64,000 bases of DNA, from contig LUCM01005890.1 of NCBI GenBank assembly GCA_008360955.1, positions 27,722 through 91,721 of the forward strand, written 5' to 3'. The notes under the pieces are model-generated. The model was not told the origin of the DNA. It searched no databases and was given only the letters and a program-made list of their open reading frames with translations. This DNA comes from Fasciolopsis buskii (lineage: Eukaryota; Platyhelminthes; Trematoda; Plagiorchiida; Fasciolidae). Numbering within the stretch: the stretch's first letter is position 1; each line of letters begins with the position of its first letter. Positions 25,635-38,945 of this stretch are shown here, piece by piece. The position numbers and the translations under genes were made by a program.

Positions 25635-25900
25635 TCGCTTTGAGCTAGCGGACAGTAACCGTGCAAATCAGTGACGGATAGGTCCAACGTCATGTGAAGT
25701 TGAACAAACCGTGGAGAGCCTGCCCGATAGCATAATGGCTAAGACGTTCGACTCACAATCGTTCGTCCCGGGTTCGCGTCCCTGTTCGGACGCTCATCAT
25801 TCCTAACAAAAATGAAACAGCTGCACAGTGCTTCCACGGTGTCTTTATGGTGAGTTGAGCGATGATATTACATGGTGAATTATTTCATAAAAACGATTCT
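25635..25900 (+). mobile_element. SINE-C copy, reference for the family here
   Basis: The tRNA-like core is GCCCGATAGCATAATGGCTA with GGGTTCGCGTCCC. A tail with AAAATGAAACAGCTGCACAG and GATATTACATGGTGAATTAT follows. About 80 bases before the core are also shared with the copy at 56370. Confidence 0.65.
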
Positions 25901-28900
25901 CTCTACTAAGGACATCGCGAAAATTAGCATAGCCTTTGGAATAAAGACTGGGCAAATCCATTTGAACTATCTATTAGTCAATCTCTTTATTTTCCTCGTT
26001 AATTATTTGACAACCCATGCAATTTCAGGAACAGTGGGGCTACCAAATAACAGATGACGAATGAGGAAGTAATTGCCAGTAGGAGGAATCGGATTCGCTG
26101 TGTCCATGCCCAAACTTCAAGCGATTGACCGTTTGGTCATTACTGATCAATGATGTGACATCCTGCACAGTTGATCAAAACCTCAACTGTGTGTGTGTAC
26201 GCGATTAGCCAGACATTCAAATGAAATTCCGCATAGCTCCAGACGAGAATAAGAAAGTACGAAATGATCGTCCCACGGCGCGAGCGGTTGCTCACAGTTT
26301 ACCCAATTGAAGTTGAAACAAGTAAGCCACAATGAAGTATCGAATCGATTCCAGGACGATGATGAGTTCAATTATTTTTTCCAGTAACCTGACAGACAAA
26401 AATGAGCTAGTGAAAAAACTGGAACAGTGAGACGATGAACACGTCCAGTGGTCAAAATCAAATGACAAAAAATTTAGAGAAAAACCCAAATACAAGTGAT
26501 ATTTTTTCTGGAACATCTCACCACCTCCGGCCAGATTGATGTGCACAGAATTCTCACAAAATGTAGGCCACCAACATGCATGTCAATTGGACTTGTTGTC
26601 AATGGTTTGGATGTGTACAGACGCTAATAGATGACAACGAATGACCTCACAACCCACAAACGGTCGCGGTCACACTGTGAAAAACGTACTACGAGCTCGT
26701 TTGAACGCGTTTGGAAGCCCACCGCAGTAACACAAGTGTCAATCTGACAAGACGCCGTCACCGTGATCTTCTCGCCATAAGACATCTGGACCAAAGACAG
26801 ATGTGGTGATAACAGTCCAGGAACAGTCGACAATTGTTGAATAAAAAGAGTGAGGGACTGTTATAAGAGGCTGTATCACCAAAATTCCGAAGAGAAATAA
26901 TATGGAACTACTTGCAAGAGGATGACTTCAGAAGACAGGTACGGTGTTGCAAAAGTTCAGACGCTTGCAAACAAGGTGTACACTTTGTTCAATCACCTAA
27001 ACCCCCTATTCTCAGGACTAGAATATCAAGAAATGGAGTACGCCTATTGGTTTCCGTCTCTGGCGTAAATTGCACGCCAGTGTCTGACTAAATGAACTCA
27101 GCAACTGCTCGAGAATCATCGATCATTCAAACCCTAAAGCTGTATAGAAAGTTAAAAAAACCAACATAGAACAATGAACAGTAGATCCACGACAAAACCG
27201 GCATAGGGGCACTACTGACAATGAGATGCTTCAGAATCTCACAAAAAAGGCGCGATAATTTTAGAAAAGGGCGCACAGCTCCTCTAAGTCTGTGGGTCTT
27301 TTGACTAGCTCAGGGGAACAACGTTTTTGTCGAAATAGCACTAGTCTTTTCTGACGTAATTTTGTCCAAACAGAAGCCAGGAGATAGGAATTTCGTACTT
27401 GGGCCTCATAAAAATCAAAAACAGTTGGTCATGTTCTACCCAGATGTGCAGGTATAAGAAAATCTGAGAGGGTAGGAGACTATCGACATATATCTACCTG
27501 TTCGCTAGCCAAGTAGTCATAGCCGTTGAAACGATTGACAAACGAAATGACCGAGAATTTCATCCCATAACCTGTTTGGGTCGTAGACCATAGAATGTCT
27601 AATGGAAATCCCCAGATTTCATCTTACTACATGTTTATAGCTAATTTTAACAACCATGTTGTGGGGCTTGGTTCAACTGCTACATGAACATAAAATAAGA
27701 AAATTTCACGCGATAGAAGATAGCAAATCGTCGCCAAGTCTATCGGGGACGATAAAGTTGGACCGAAATAGAATCTTGTTTGCTAGCCAGAAACATGCCA
27801 TGCACTTGGGTTTTTTTATGGCCAACACATGTTGTCAGCTAGGAAAGAAGAGAAATGGCGCGAAATGTTAACGTTGTTTTGTTGTACCCAATCTGACATC
27901 TTGAGGTCATGAGTTTAGTAATCAAAACATGAAAGTTTAGGAAATATCGCGATCATACAAATGGAGGGCCAACTTCATGAAAGACTAGTTGATAGTGCCA
28001 GCATTTTTGTATGCATTAAACCGGACTGTACAATGCTAATTGGTTTGAGTTTCGGTAGGGAAAAATAATAAATACGGAATCAACTTCGTGTTTACTTTCC
28101 TTGTACTAATGTCCTCCGACTGTGGTCGTCACCTCGCAGCAAAAAACACAATGACAAGGGAATAAACGTGCGGTAAGAATCTATCAGAATCAGACAGAAA
28201 CAGAAACAAATCGAATAAATGAACGTTACACGAATTGTGACATGTAGCCTTATCGCATAAGCTCACCAACATCGCGGTCGGGGGATATCGTAAATACCTC
28301 GACCGGGACAGTTCACCGGTAAATGTTCTCATGACCATTGATCACATCAGACACTCCATCACAACGAGACTGCATCTTAACGTGGTGTGACGGCTTGCGT
28401 GCCTAAACGACCCAACGAGCTAAACAGGATGGCTTATCTCAGGCCGAAAATCCAATCGTGCCTGGAAGATCAATGAGTAGAGACCTGACGAAGTAGTCTC
28501 CTGGTCCTCCAAATCGGGGATTGATCTGAGTTAGCAGCTCAGTCAGAAAAACGAGTGGAAGAATAACTGATCCAAGTAGATGGGCTTCCACTCAACCGTA
28601 CCCCGCTGCCTTGTGGTCAGGATTTTGTCAGAACCAAAGGCTTTGGTTGAGAACCCTAATCGTTCTTCTGCTTAGCGGCTGGACTCCCTAGGAGCACCCG
28701 TCCATCAATCCCCATAAGTTACACTACATTAGACACTGATCACGTCGACCCATATTCCAGCCACTACCTTACACGGAGAACAATGTATATTAAGGAGTGG
28801 CAACCAGCGGACTTGTGCAACGCGTCTCAAAAATACCTTAACCTACTTGAACACCTTGCCTCCTCTAACCATTGGACTCTGTGATCCAGAATTGCCAATA

Positions 28901-28914
28901 ACTATGTCCCATCA

Positions 28915-29195
28915 GCGAAATGGCTCGTGTAGGTACAGTTAGACTGCCGGGTTGAAGTCCACGAGATACATCGAAGCAATGGTTAGAGATAATAGGTGAT
29001 ATGGTTCAGTGTCACGGTCAGTGTGACGCTCTTCCACTCGAAACCTTTCGTCTTCTATACGGCTCTTCAACCTGCTATTCTGCATTTGCTCGTTCTTTTT
29101 TCTGTTTGTGCAGATGATCCTATGAGGCAGCAACGAGAGCGTGTTGGTGCAAGGTCAATATTTGTCCAAACAGAAACTGAACTGAACCATATTCC
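28915..29195 (+). mobile_element. RTE-like LINE C-terminus and 3' tail
   Basis: The plus translation VRLPG, SPRDTSKQWLEIIGDMVQ corresponds to the family ending RLPGWGPRDPxxxWLETLxDMA. The tail at 29090-29185 matches, in reverse complement, the repeat motif at 44090-44230. Confidence 0.65.
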
Positions 29196-29949
29196 GGCAG
29201 CACTACGAAAAAACATTCCACTTATTTCGCTTGCAATGGCTTGTTTCTGAGCCATATAGCAGTACCCATAGCCCTGATGTGTTCTCAGTCTTTGGTCGAT
29301 AGCCGGTAGAGGAATAGTTGCAGCCTAGTTCAGCCTTTCTAAACAAACCGCAATTTTTAAATCAAACAGTCGATTGTATGAGCAAAACTCTATCTCACTA
29401 TCCTTACAGGGCTATATTCGTAACCGTCCCAATGACAAAGATGAAAGAATGTAGCCCTGAGGAAATTCACTTCTCATGGTAAAGACGAACTTGGCCTCCA
29501 CTGTTCTCAAACACAACTTAATGAGATTAGCTCCACAGAACTTCACGACCAAGTCGAATGCCGACTCCGAATAAAGGAGAGGAGTCATGGGCATACGAAA
29601 GGTGTGCGTATGTTCCAACACGTTTATAGATATGATCGATACAAACCCGAAAGGTTTGGGAATCCGTACGTTCTTCACGACGAGCAATTTAGATGCCATG
29701 CTTACCTTGCTAATTTATCTGACATCATTGCATCAGGACTTTTGACTTTTTGCAGTAATCGGAACACTCATCAATTCACACCAGTCATTGTAAATGTGCT
29801 CCATTTCTCATAGGAATCTAAAACTAGGTTACTATCCCTGAAAAATGACGAAAATCGCTTATCTGGTTCAAAAAACCATGCACCTTTCAAGGACACTTAT
29901 TTCTCTGATGACTTCCATTTCTACTGGAACGTTGTTGACGTCATGTATT

Positions 29950-30525
29950 GTTTCACAAGTATGCAAAACGGTTAGATCCAGCATGGAAGAGGACTAATAC
30001 AGTTTCCGATTCAGCTTTTACAACCACTAACCTTGAATCAGCGCATTCTGGCTTCGGTACACCACCAAATCAAAAGAAAAGATGGAGATCTCATGGATCC
30101 CAACTCGGCAGTATAAATACATCTACACCAGCCAGTCAACTGGTTAACGTCTTCATACTTTTTGCCAGGTCATCGAATATTGATCACCTCAACTCATCCT
30201 CCAACCATGATCCATCTCGAAGAACAACGTACAGCGAAGTAAGCGTTCTGTGGACATGCGCAAGACACGTCCCGGCCATTTTACTCTATTCACACTGAGT
30301 ATTTGTTCCAAACATTGAACTATTGAATCTAGTACCCTAAACCTAATCTCCGAGTTATTCGAAAAACTCTCACCAGATGCTACCGATTGTAGGAAAATAA
30401 CCGTGTCCAAACATCGAAGGTTTTCGAACATCTGCTTAAAAACGGCCGTATTTCTGAACCCTAAAACAGAATAGATTGCATTGCCGCTAGTATACTGGAC
30501 TTTTGATCGATAATCGGAAGTCACT
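29950..30525 (-). mobile_element. RTE-like LINE C-terminal fragment
   Basis: The minus frame reads QCLEQILSVNRVKWPGRVLR, then MSTERLLRCTLFFEMDHGWR, a clear match to the RTE C-terminal block xLRWLGHVLRMxxxRLPRRALFxxxGWK. YSMTWQKV and a DPWDL-like end follow. The 3' motif with CAACCACTAACCTTG lies at 30000-30065. The opposite-strand frame at 29948-30298 is its shadow. Confidence 0.75.
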
Positions 30526-30924
30526 TAGACGCCACAGACGCTTCAAACCGATGAATGCTAATCGATCATTTTGTATGTGAGAATACGTTTCATCCGATAT
30601 GTATGACCATTTGGTGAGATGTAACTATCCAAAAAACTAAGTCTATCCAACTCATCCACTCGTGTCCTGCAAGAACAAGATTCGGCCTCGAAGCAATCCA
30701 GTCCGGAAACCGCAATTCATATTTGCAGAGCTAATTGTACTACTCGTTGAGATTTTCATCCTAATGTTCCGGATTGCGCTCATCAGAGTAAATCAGTAAG
30801 TAGTCGGGTTCCCTGATCACGACAACTATACTCAGTTTCCGTGGACCAGTATATATCTAGTCGATCGATAAAGATTGCGTTTTAAGTCAATCATTACAGC
30901 TGTCTCCGTTTTCTTGTCCATCAT

Positions 30925-31215
30925 CGCTCGCCGTCATTTTTCAGGATTGTCGTTAGACGATGCCTCAGGGATTTGCGTGCCTCGTTGTGTGTACCATCTG
31001 AAGAGACGGATGGGTGCACATCCGATACAGTCTGCGTGGCATCAACCGCTATGTGCAGGGTCGCTTCGACATGAAACCAATGTTCAAGTGAATCCTGGGC
31101 ACTTGATTGTGTCGATAAATGCGTAGACAGCGCCGATGGGAATTCAAATCGGTGATTGTAATCTAAAGGTAGCAGTGTAGTAGTGACGCGTGTTTCGTCG
31201 ACCACAAACTATGAT
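30925..31215 (-). mobile_element. RTE-like LINE fragment, region upstream of RT
   Basis: The minus frame has NHRFEFPSALSTHLST, EHWFHVEATLHIAVDATQTV and NEARKSLRHRLTTILKNDGE. The last matches the stretch before the conserved DRELWW of RTE proteins. The same region recurs at 14955-15215 and 36945-37385. It lies 400 bp from the C-terminal fragment at 29950-30525, on the same strand but with the RT core missing and in the wrong order for one intact copy. Confidence 0.65.
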
Positions 31216-31985
31216 CAGGACTGGTCCACCAAGATGTTAGGATCGCAGTGTTCTGATTGAATGTAATTTATCGGAGGAAGATAGGGGACAATTACAAAAT
31301 GTCACATCACAGAACCTCCGTTAGACACTGATGATACGCAGTTTGGGATGCTTAACCATCATTTTCTCGGTAGTGTATTTTGTGAACCTTAATCCAACCC
31401 ATTCATAACAATTCATCAATTTGGTAACTGTTTCTCCAACTGCCACATAGGAGCTCTGGAAGTGATAACATTTTAAGCTTGGGGAAAATATTGCTTCCAA
31501 TTTCGCTCTGTACGATGATTTAGTCCCGACGACAGTGGTCAGTTTAGATTGGTCCTCAATATAGCGGAAGTCTTCGAAACAAAAGTGACAAACGATAATA
31601 CGAATTGAACAAAAAGCCGAATAAACTGTTTGTTACCGGCAAAGCTGGCAATTTTCGAGGTACGACTGTGCCCAGGCTGTTTTCGGCCAATCGTAAAGCA
31701 TGCGAGCCAGGTAGCATTGTGGTCGTACACGAACCCGGGTCCATTCGCCCATGGGCGTACAGGAATGCATCCGGCAGATTGCTCGTCTGTTTGAAACCGA
31801 CAACAACAATTCAATAAATAAAGGAATGCATGTGAAAGAGAATCAAATGAAAAGAGGGAGAAACACTAAACAAACGAATATGTGCGAATGATTGTGAAAA
31901 TTAATGGAGTTTAGTGGAATTAGTGGTAAGTAGCGCATCGCAAACAGATGGGACGATAAAATTCCCCCGGGAAGCACATAACCGG

Positions 31986-32067
31986 TTTCGCGGTTATTAC
32001 CACTCGTTAGGCAATTGTCCAATCATTCCTATACTTGTGCACTATTTCGCGGAAATAACCGCGAAAT
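31986..32067. repeat. Nested inverted repeats on TTTCGCGGTTATT
   Basis: TTTCGCGGTTATT at 31986-31998 is perfectly complementary to AATAACCGCGAAA at 32054-32066. The second arm also pairs locally with ATTTCGCGG at 32044-32052. Confidence 0.85.
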
Positions 32068-32639
32068 CTGTCATGTGGTACCGCGGAACGTTTGTCTTTC
32101 TGTCCAAAACATACCATTTACAACAGAAACCTACACCTAGGTATTTTGTGCCCACTTACTGAAAGTTGGCATTCCCAGACGACGGAAAGCTGACGAATCG
32201 CTCAATGAGATTAGTTTTTTGTACTAGCAGTCTGTTTTTTAAAGCCTAGATATTAGTCCCACGATTGTCTTGTCGAAATTCGTCCGACGCGAGGAACCGA
32301 CAAGAAAAACGAGTCTTGAAAATCGATCGCAATGACATACACATGCTAAACGGACAGAACTCTTCCACGAGTTTTCGGTGGACACCGACAGAGAACGCAA
32401 AAGGAACATTCTTAACCGATGCTAGTACTTTTATAATAATAACACGTAAAACGACGAATTCGGTAGAACTATTACTAAAATAAACCTATCACTTCAGGCG
32501 CACTTCCTCAAAAAAGATAATCGGTGACCATCACGAACAGGAAACTGGTGACAACGTCCAAAGAAGACTAAAATGGCAGAAATTTTTTGAAATGAATTTT
32601 TAGTGCACGTGTTCATGGCATGTAAAATAAGCTTCCAGA

Positions 32640-32762
32640 GGTGATTGTATAGTGGGTGTGGGGCGTAGTAACGAGTCAGGCGATAGAGAGTTACCATCTA
32701 TCACCACAGCAACCATCGGATCAGGGATTCGGAACACAGATATTACCACCTGTCAGTCGAAT
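32640..32762 (-). mobile_element. SINE-B fragment
   Basis: The minus strand reads TTCCGAATCCCTGATCCG, then GTGGTGATAGATGGTAACTC, matching the B-family head and proximal body. Confidence 0.5.
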
Positions 32763-35700
32763 ACACGGCAAAAATCAGGATGAGTAGAAGAATCAGGGGA
32801 CGGGGAACTCCAAAGTGGATGTCATCGAACAATTGTGGGAATCGAAGCAGCAACACAGGACCAAAATTTGGTCAGATTTCATATGCTCAATTCGAAGTGT
32901 CGATCTTAACAATGAGAATAATACCAAATAAGTTGAGACCAATAACTGACTTTGGGAAGGGAAATCATTTGCACAAACCCCAAATTCGCTCCGTCACGCA
33001 TGCGCGAATACTGATTCAGACATAGACTGGCTGAATGTTCCGCGGACATTATTGAACAAATTACCACGACAAATGATACCGTGGAACCGACGGTGCGCTC
33101 ACGAAGTACTTAATATTTGGTCAGTACATAATGTTTTATTCCAACTGATCAATAATTGCGGAAATCCAGTCACATGTAAGTTGATACGCCCAGACTGAAT
33201 TGAAAAGAAATCAACTAACTTGACTTGAGGAACGAGTCTGAATCGATCCATATTCGTTGAAATTCGGAGGGCCTTCAACTAAGTCGTCCTTGTGTCAAAC
33301 GAATGGAATACAATTTACCGCCTAGAATCTATGTTCTTTTGTCCAATTTAACAACGAAGATAGCACCCTACGTTGAGCACAAATGGGTTTGCAACTGGGT
33401 TAATTTGTTCATTAATAGTGTTACATTTACGTACACGAATATCGTCAATACTGTCGCCACCAGTACCATCATCATTGCTACCACGGCTACATTTCCGCCG
33501 ACAGATGCACATGTAGAGTCCGTCAAAACCATTTACACCTCGTTTACTTCGTGCTTATTTATATAGGCCACATTCACTTTCAAAAAAACCCACTCAACTT
33601 GACGGCGCGTGAGAGGGGGGCGAACATGGAAAAAGAAAACCGGATTCGAAAATTCCGTTAGGTTGCGAGACAGCAAACAGAGTTATGCACACTAATGTCA
33701 TCGTGTGTGCATCATTCGAACATGGGATTTTTTTTTGAACAGCAATAAGATGAGAAAACAATGATTCTACCACGCTCACCCTCATCCCCGCAACCTGAGA
33801 GTGGAGTGGGAGGAGGAGGAGGGAGTGGGGTGGAAAGGAATAGGACAAAACCGTGTTGCATGTTTACCTATGCTAAGTTTACGACAACTGACACGCACGT
33901 ATACGTACAGAAATACAGACAGGCGAAATTGAGTGAATGGTACAAGAGTTGACTTGAATTGATCAGCTCGATTGTGTTTTTCTGTCCGAAAACAATTCAT
34001 CTATTCAATCGCATAGAACATGTTGCCTAAGACAGTGCATCAACCCCGATCGGTTGTGCACGTGATTACCAAACCCAAATGGATACCCTTTGCAATATCA
34101 CATGGCACAAGAGGTATGGGAATGTGGAAAAGTACAAGTGGCCAAGGGACGAGTAACAATTTCATTCAGGCATGGCCTTCGGGTATAATAATTTGGAAGA
34201 AAAAAACAATGATTATCACTCATTGCATTTTCGTCAATTTTGCCCCTTCTGACCGAGTTAATCTCAAACACAACTGTGATCTGATCAATTACACACGTGG
34301 ATTGTTTATCAATACTCACAACTCGTCACATGATTGGTGCTGAAAATCGTCATACGGCCTGTATATGTTCTGCTCTCTTTTGTTGTTTTATCCATTAGCC
34401 CCTCCTCCCCCCTCCCTATCAGACCTCCGAGGGTCAGACACACTGATACATTGGGATATGAGAAATTAAAAACAAACATTACATAAACACGATACCTCTA
34501 ATTACACTCCCTACACGTTTCATCTCATGAATTATCACAGGATTTTGCTCCGTGATGACAGTTCGCTCGTTCTGCGCGATCGCACACCGATGTGCACGAT
34601 AGCGGACGCTACTCTAGGCAGATTAAACGAGGTTGTCTCGGAACACATGCAGGCAAGACATTCAAAGTGCATTATTATTGTGACAGAATGCCAATTACCG
34701 GTACGGATTCAAAAGAACGATGTGCGATCAAACCATTTTGCGGATTCACTAATGACAGTTGCATGTCAGTTACACGGAAAATGGTTCGCAAACTCATTCC
34801 AGTCATTTAGTGAACGATCTCATGGCAACCTATAGTAATGGGCAGGAATTTCACTAAAAAACTGCTCATTGAGGAAAACCGTCTTGAGAAAGGATAAACG
34901 ATCAGAGTTTTACTTAGCTGCACATAAGATAACGGAAAGAAAGCGAGATAAACTTTGCCAGTAAAGAGAACCATTTAGGGGAGGGGAGTATTTGGAATTT
35001 GGTTATGTTCAATTCAGAATCGATTCCAGAAGCTATCACATTGAACTGATAAAGTAGTAAAAATGTTGCAGAACTAAGTTTAGAATTAGCCTTGACTGTG
35101 ACCCATACCGAACTCAACAATGACGTACTGACACTTCCGAACTTGATACATATATGAGATTCGCAATTGGTGCTCGTCTGTTAGAGAAGTAGGATAAAAT
35201 AGAGTGGAAAATTGAATGGTTCACAAGAAATTTCGAATCTACCTCTGATTCGCTGATCGCGACACTCAATCGTATCGCTCTCACCGCGTGCAGAACCTGT
35301 GAAGCACAGGTGAAAGTCCAAGATACTCTGATCACGATCGAAAAATGAACGACACATTTTCCCATCAAGCTCAAACCGAAACGCCCACTGTATCCACCAA
35401 CCCAAATACCGTTAAACAAGACCCAAAGAGTCTTAGTCTTGATGGACTACCGTTAGTCATGGGCCTGTGTGGGAGTCAGATAAAAAGTAATGTAACTTCC
35501 GAAGGTACAAGAATGATGGAAGAAAAAAGAAACGTTACAAAGACTGATGTTAGACAGCTGCGTGAATAAATAGGATACGGTGGTCACAACTGGTTGTTGC
35601 AACAGTATCCAATGTTGCAACCTGAACAACAAATGGCAATGAACATGCATCAACTATGTGCATGATAGTGGAGGTGTTAATGTATCCAGTTGTTTGAACG

Positions 35701-36171
35701 GAATTCCTTTGAAACAAGGCTAACGAATGACAATTTGTTGTCCTTACATTGTACCGAATTTCGATTTCTGTCATGACTTGTGGATGCCAAACGGTGTACC
35801 GTTTTTTCCGGCATATTACAGACTTATATTTTACACTACAAGTACATTTTGTGTACTTTGTCTTCATAGGCGGATGATATTCCACTACGTACCAACGGCA
35901 TGATATGAACTCACCGCGATTGAGTGCGGTGGGTAAACAAAAACAACCAACCATATTAGATATTGTTACGAATACAATGATCGGCGGTGTTTAAAGTGCA
36001 TAGGATCGTGACGTTTCGGTGCGAATGTCTTGAGTTCGAATACCCCACTTGGCAGCATTCTGTTAGCCGCGACCCCCGTTCTGAAAAGGATGTCCACTGT
36101 GATCGCATAAGAAAGGAACTAAATAAAAAAGAAGACTGGATCGCACACGCGGTCAACGTAGAATGACCAAA

Positions 36172-36193
36172 TGTGTGTGTGTGTGTGTGTGTG
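36172..36193. repeat. (TG)n microsatellite
   Basis: Uninterrupted TG run. Confidence 0.95.
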
Positions 36194-36944
36194 CAGAGAC
36201 GAAAGAGGTCGCCAAACACCTCAGCATTAGGATCACCAAAAATATCATGCAGTTCCGGTCAAGTTCCGAAAAATGGCTGTCAAACATTGATCTTACAAGA
36301 TTAAGTCTAATGATGAGTTCAATAGACGTACATATGATGTGGTAGACGAGGACTCATCAAATAAGCAGATGCAGCTGAACCGGAGAATGAAGGAAGACTG
36401 CCCTGGAAAGTCAATCAGCAAGTCACCATTTGGCCCATTGCTAGATGAACACCAATATTCAGTCCATAGAATGAAACGCACATACCGTTCATACGAGAGG
36501 ATCATCCTCTGCATCCGTGTAATTGAAAGAACGCGCTCCATTGAATTAAACGTCTAATGAATCGGCGAGGGAAATCAATAATCATAATCACCAGGCCACA
36601 AAAGACTGTATCGAATCAGGCCTGATAACGAGCCCAGGGAATCGCCGTCTGTTGCCAAAGTGACCGGTGGATCTTGTATTTGAAACTCTGACTTGTGAGA
36701 GGAAAGGCACTTTACTCACTCCACCGCGGCCGACTGGCTGTAACGACCCGGCAACGCAATTTCGAGTTTGCGTATTGGTGAAATTAATTACAACATGGTT
36801 AGATCGCGGGGGTGGCACAGTTCAAGTCAATTTTCATAACCATTAACGTTGCATCAACGAACCGTTACACAGAGCGCAAAGGTTCCGAATGCAAGAACAT
36901 CAGTGACTGCGGCAATATCCCATTTTATCTACCACCCCCAAAAA

Positions 36945-37385
36945 TTATTTGAGAGCACGGCTTCGAGGATCGGAATTCTCAAACGGCCGATAAATGCTAA
37001 GACTAATCCTCATAGCCATAATTTTCTCCATTTTCCTACACTTCCCTATCCACCACAGCTCGCGGTCATTTCGAGGGCTCCTGGTCAGCTGACGTCTCAC
37101 GGACTTACATATTTCATTGTATGTTGGATTCGGCACGGAATTTGCGAGCAATTGAAGTCGAGAGTATCCACTGTATCTGAGGTTTACATGGCATGCAGTC
37201 TTGTGTGGCAGTTGCCACTGAGTGTGGGCCTCTTTGATCTACTGCCAGCGCCCGCTCAGATCCCGAGCACTTCGTTCCGACAACCACTGCGTTGGAAGCT
37301 CCAATGGGAACTGAAATCGGCGACTACCGCCTAGAATAAGCTGCGCAGAATGTGTCCATCTTGTGAGTGTGATCACAGATAAGGA
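36945..37385 (-). mobile_element. RTE-like LINE fragment with DRELWW block
   Basis: The minus frame includes NPTYNEICKSVRRQLTRS and NDRELWWIGKCRKMEKIM. This matches the RTE segment RKVTRSxRxDRExWWxxKAxEMEKA that precedes the RT domain. Its upstream part shares sequence with the copies at 15.0 and 31.0 kb. The 161-codon plus-strand frame over it is a shadow. Confidence 0.7.
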
Positions 37386-38639
37386 GCAAAAAGTGAGCAT
37401 GGAATAAAGCGTGATCCGAATTCACGGTTGTGGACCAGAACGATCGTCAATTCTCGACTGATCCCCACCACCAGTGACTGATGACAATGTGATAAATCTG
37501 AGTCCAATGCTAAGAAGGCGAAGAAGGGCATAAGGCAAGCCAATGCCATTCTTTTAAGACAAAAAATGGTGTTTGCCAGGAACAGCATGTGGCCAGAACA
37601 AGCTAGGATGAGGCGACCACCGTTATCGTTGCTAGGTAGCCAATTTATCACTTAAAATCACTCGATAACCACAATGCTCTTTGGTGGCTCCTTTTCTGTC
37701 AACATTTGTCTCTAGTGCTGCGCGAGCTTAGTTTCCTATTCCGCATCAAACGCTATACAAAACCTAAATCCATCCGACACTTGAATACCGCAATCATATG
37801 TGGGGTGGAGCTTCGTTTACCTCTCCTTCTCTTCTTCATGGGATTCAACAAAAAGTCGTTTGGTTGACCAATAATCACTAACTGATTCCATATCGGTTAG
37901 TCACTTGCTCAACACTGAGAAGTTATTTCACTATCTCCTTTCTATCGCTATTATTTTAGCTTTTGTTCTTTAGAACTCGCTTTGGCAGTTCCCATGTGCA
38001 TGATTTACTCCCGCTCTTCTTACATTCAAGCGGAAAACTAACCTTACCAAGTCCTCATCCCGAGATTTTGAGGTTCTTTATTTCGGTCTTGTTTTATTCC
38101 TAGGACCATAGAGCTCTTGAATACTCTTACTCCTTCCGTTTTATCAACAGCCTAGAATCTTTGTTGAATGTTTCCCAAACGCATCCTCATTTGTGGTATA
38201 CGTTCAGACTACGAGTTTTACCCCTTTTGGTGTAAATCATAGCGAATAATAACAAAAAAATCGAAATAACGCCCGGTAGAAATCACCTCTGGCCTCAGAA
38301 GAACTCCAATCAGTGGGCGCACGCACAGCTGCGACAAATAAATAATGGCGCTTCAGTCGAATGTTACCGACATACACAGAAATGTTCAACCGACCTACAC
38401 ACAAACGACTGTTGACTGAGATCCATTCTAACATTCAGAGCGATCCCAACGCCAGCCCGACCACGAGCACTGCAAACCAGGTCACTTGACACGCGAGGAC
38501 TGAAGTGAGGGGAAAAAGACACATCTGAGCTGCGAACAGTAATCAAGGAAGTGGGATCTTGTAAGCACGTTTCGAAGACAACGTGCATGGATTTCAGAAG
38601 TCTCAAGAGTTTAAGCTAGGGCAGCTTGTCGCCCTATCT

Positions 38640-38945
38640 GATTTAGGGCGCGAAAATTGAAGGAAACCCAGTGAAGATGTTTAGAATTTGATGTAAGGAG
38701 ATCACTAATGGATTGAAGAAAAATAGTAGGTGTGGAACCTTGGGGAACAGCATCGACAGAGAACGGCTGAGATAGAACTCCTATCGCTTGCTGAGAAAGA
38801 ATCCACGATATGAACCGGATGGAACCCGAACGAAAACAACTTAAACGGCAGACCTTCGTGCCAAACTCGATCGAAGGTCGGAGAACTAGGGCTGACGAAG
38901 AGTGGAGTTTGAGGCAAATCGGGAAGCAAACCTTGTCAAGCGATT
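38640..38945 (-). mobile_element. CR1/Jockey-like LINE reverse transcriptase remnant
   Basis: The minus translation gives FDRVWHEGLPFKLFSFGFHP, then DAVPQGSTPTIFLQSISD. These are the RT motifs KAFDRVWHxGLLxKLxSFGxP and GVPQGSVLSPTLFLxxIND. It is frameshifted, and the FADD block is not seen. The open frame upstream at 39057-39338 may be more of the same element, but I could not confirm it. This is a different clade from the RTE copies. Confidence 0.7.

Noticed and set aside
36849..37334. 161-codon plus-strand frame
   Set aside because: The minus strand carries an RTE DRELWW block over the same bases.
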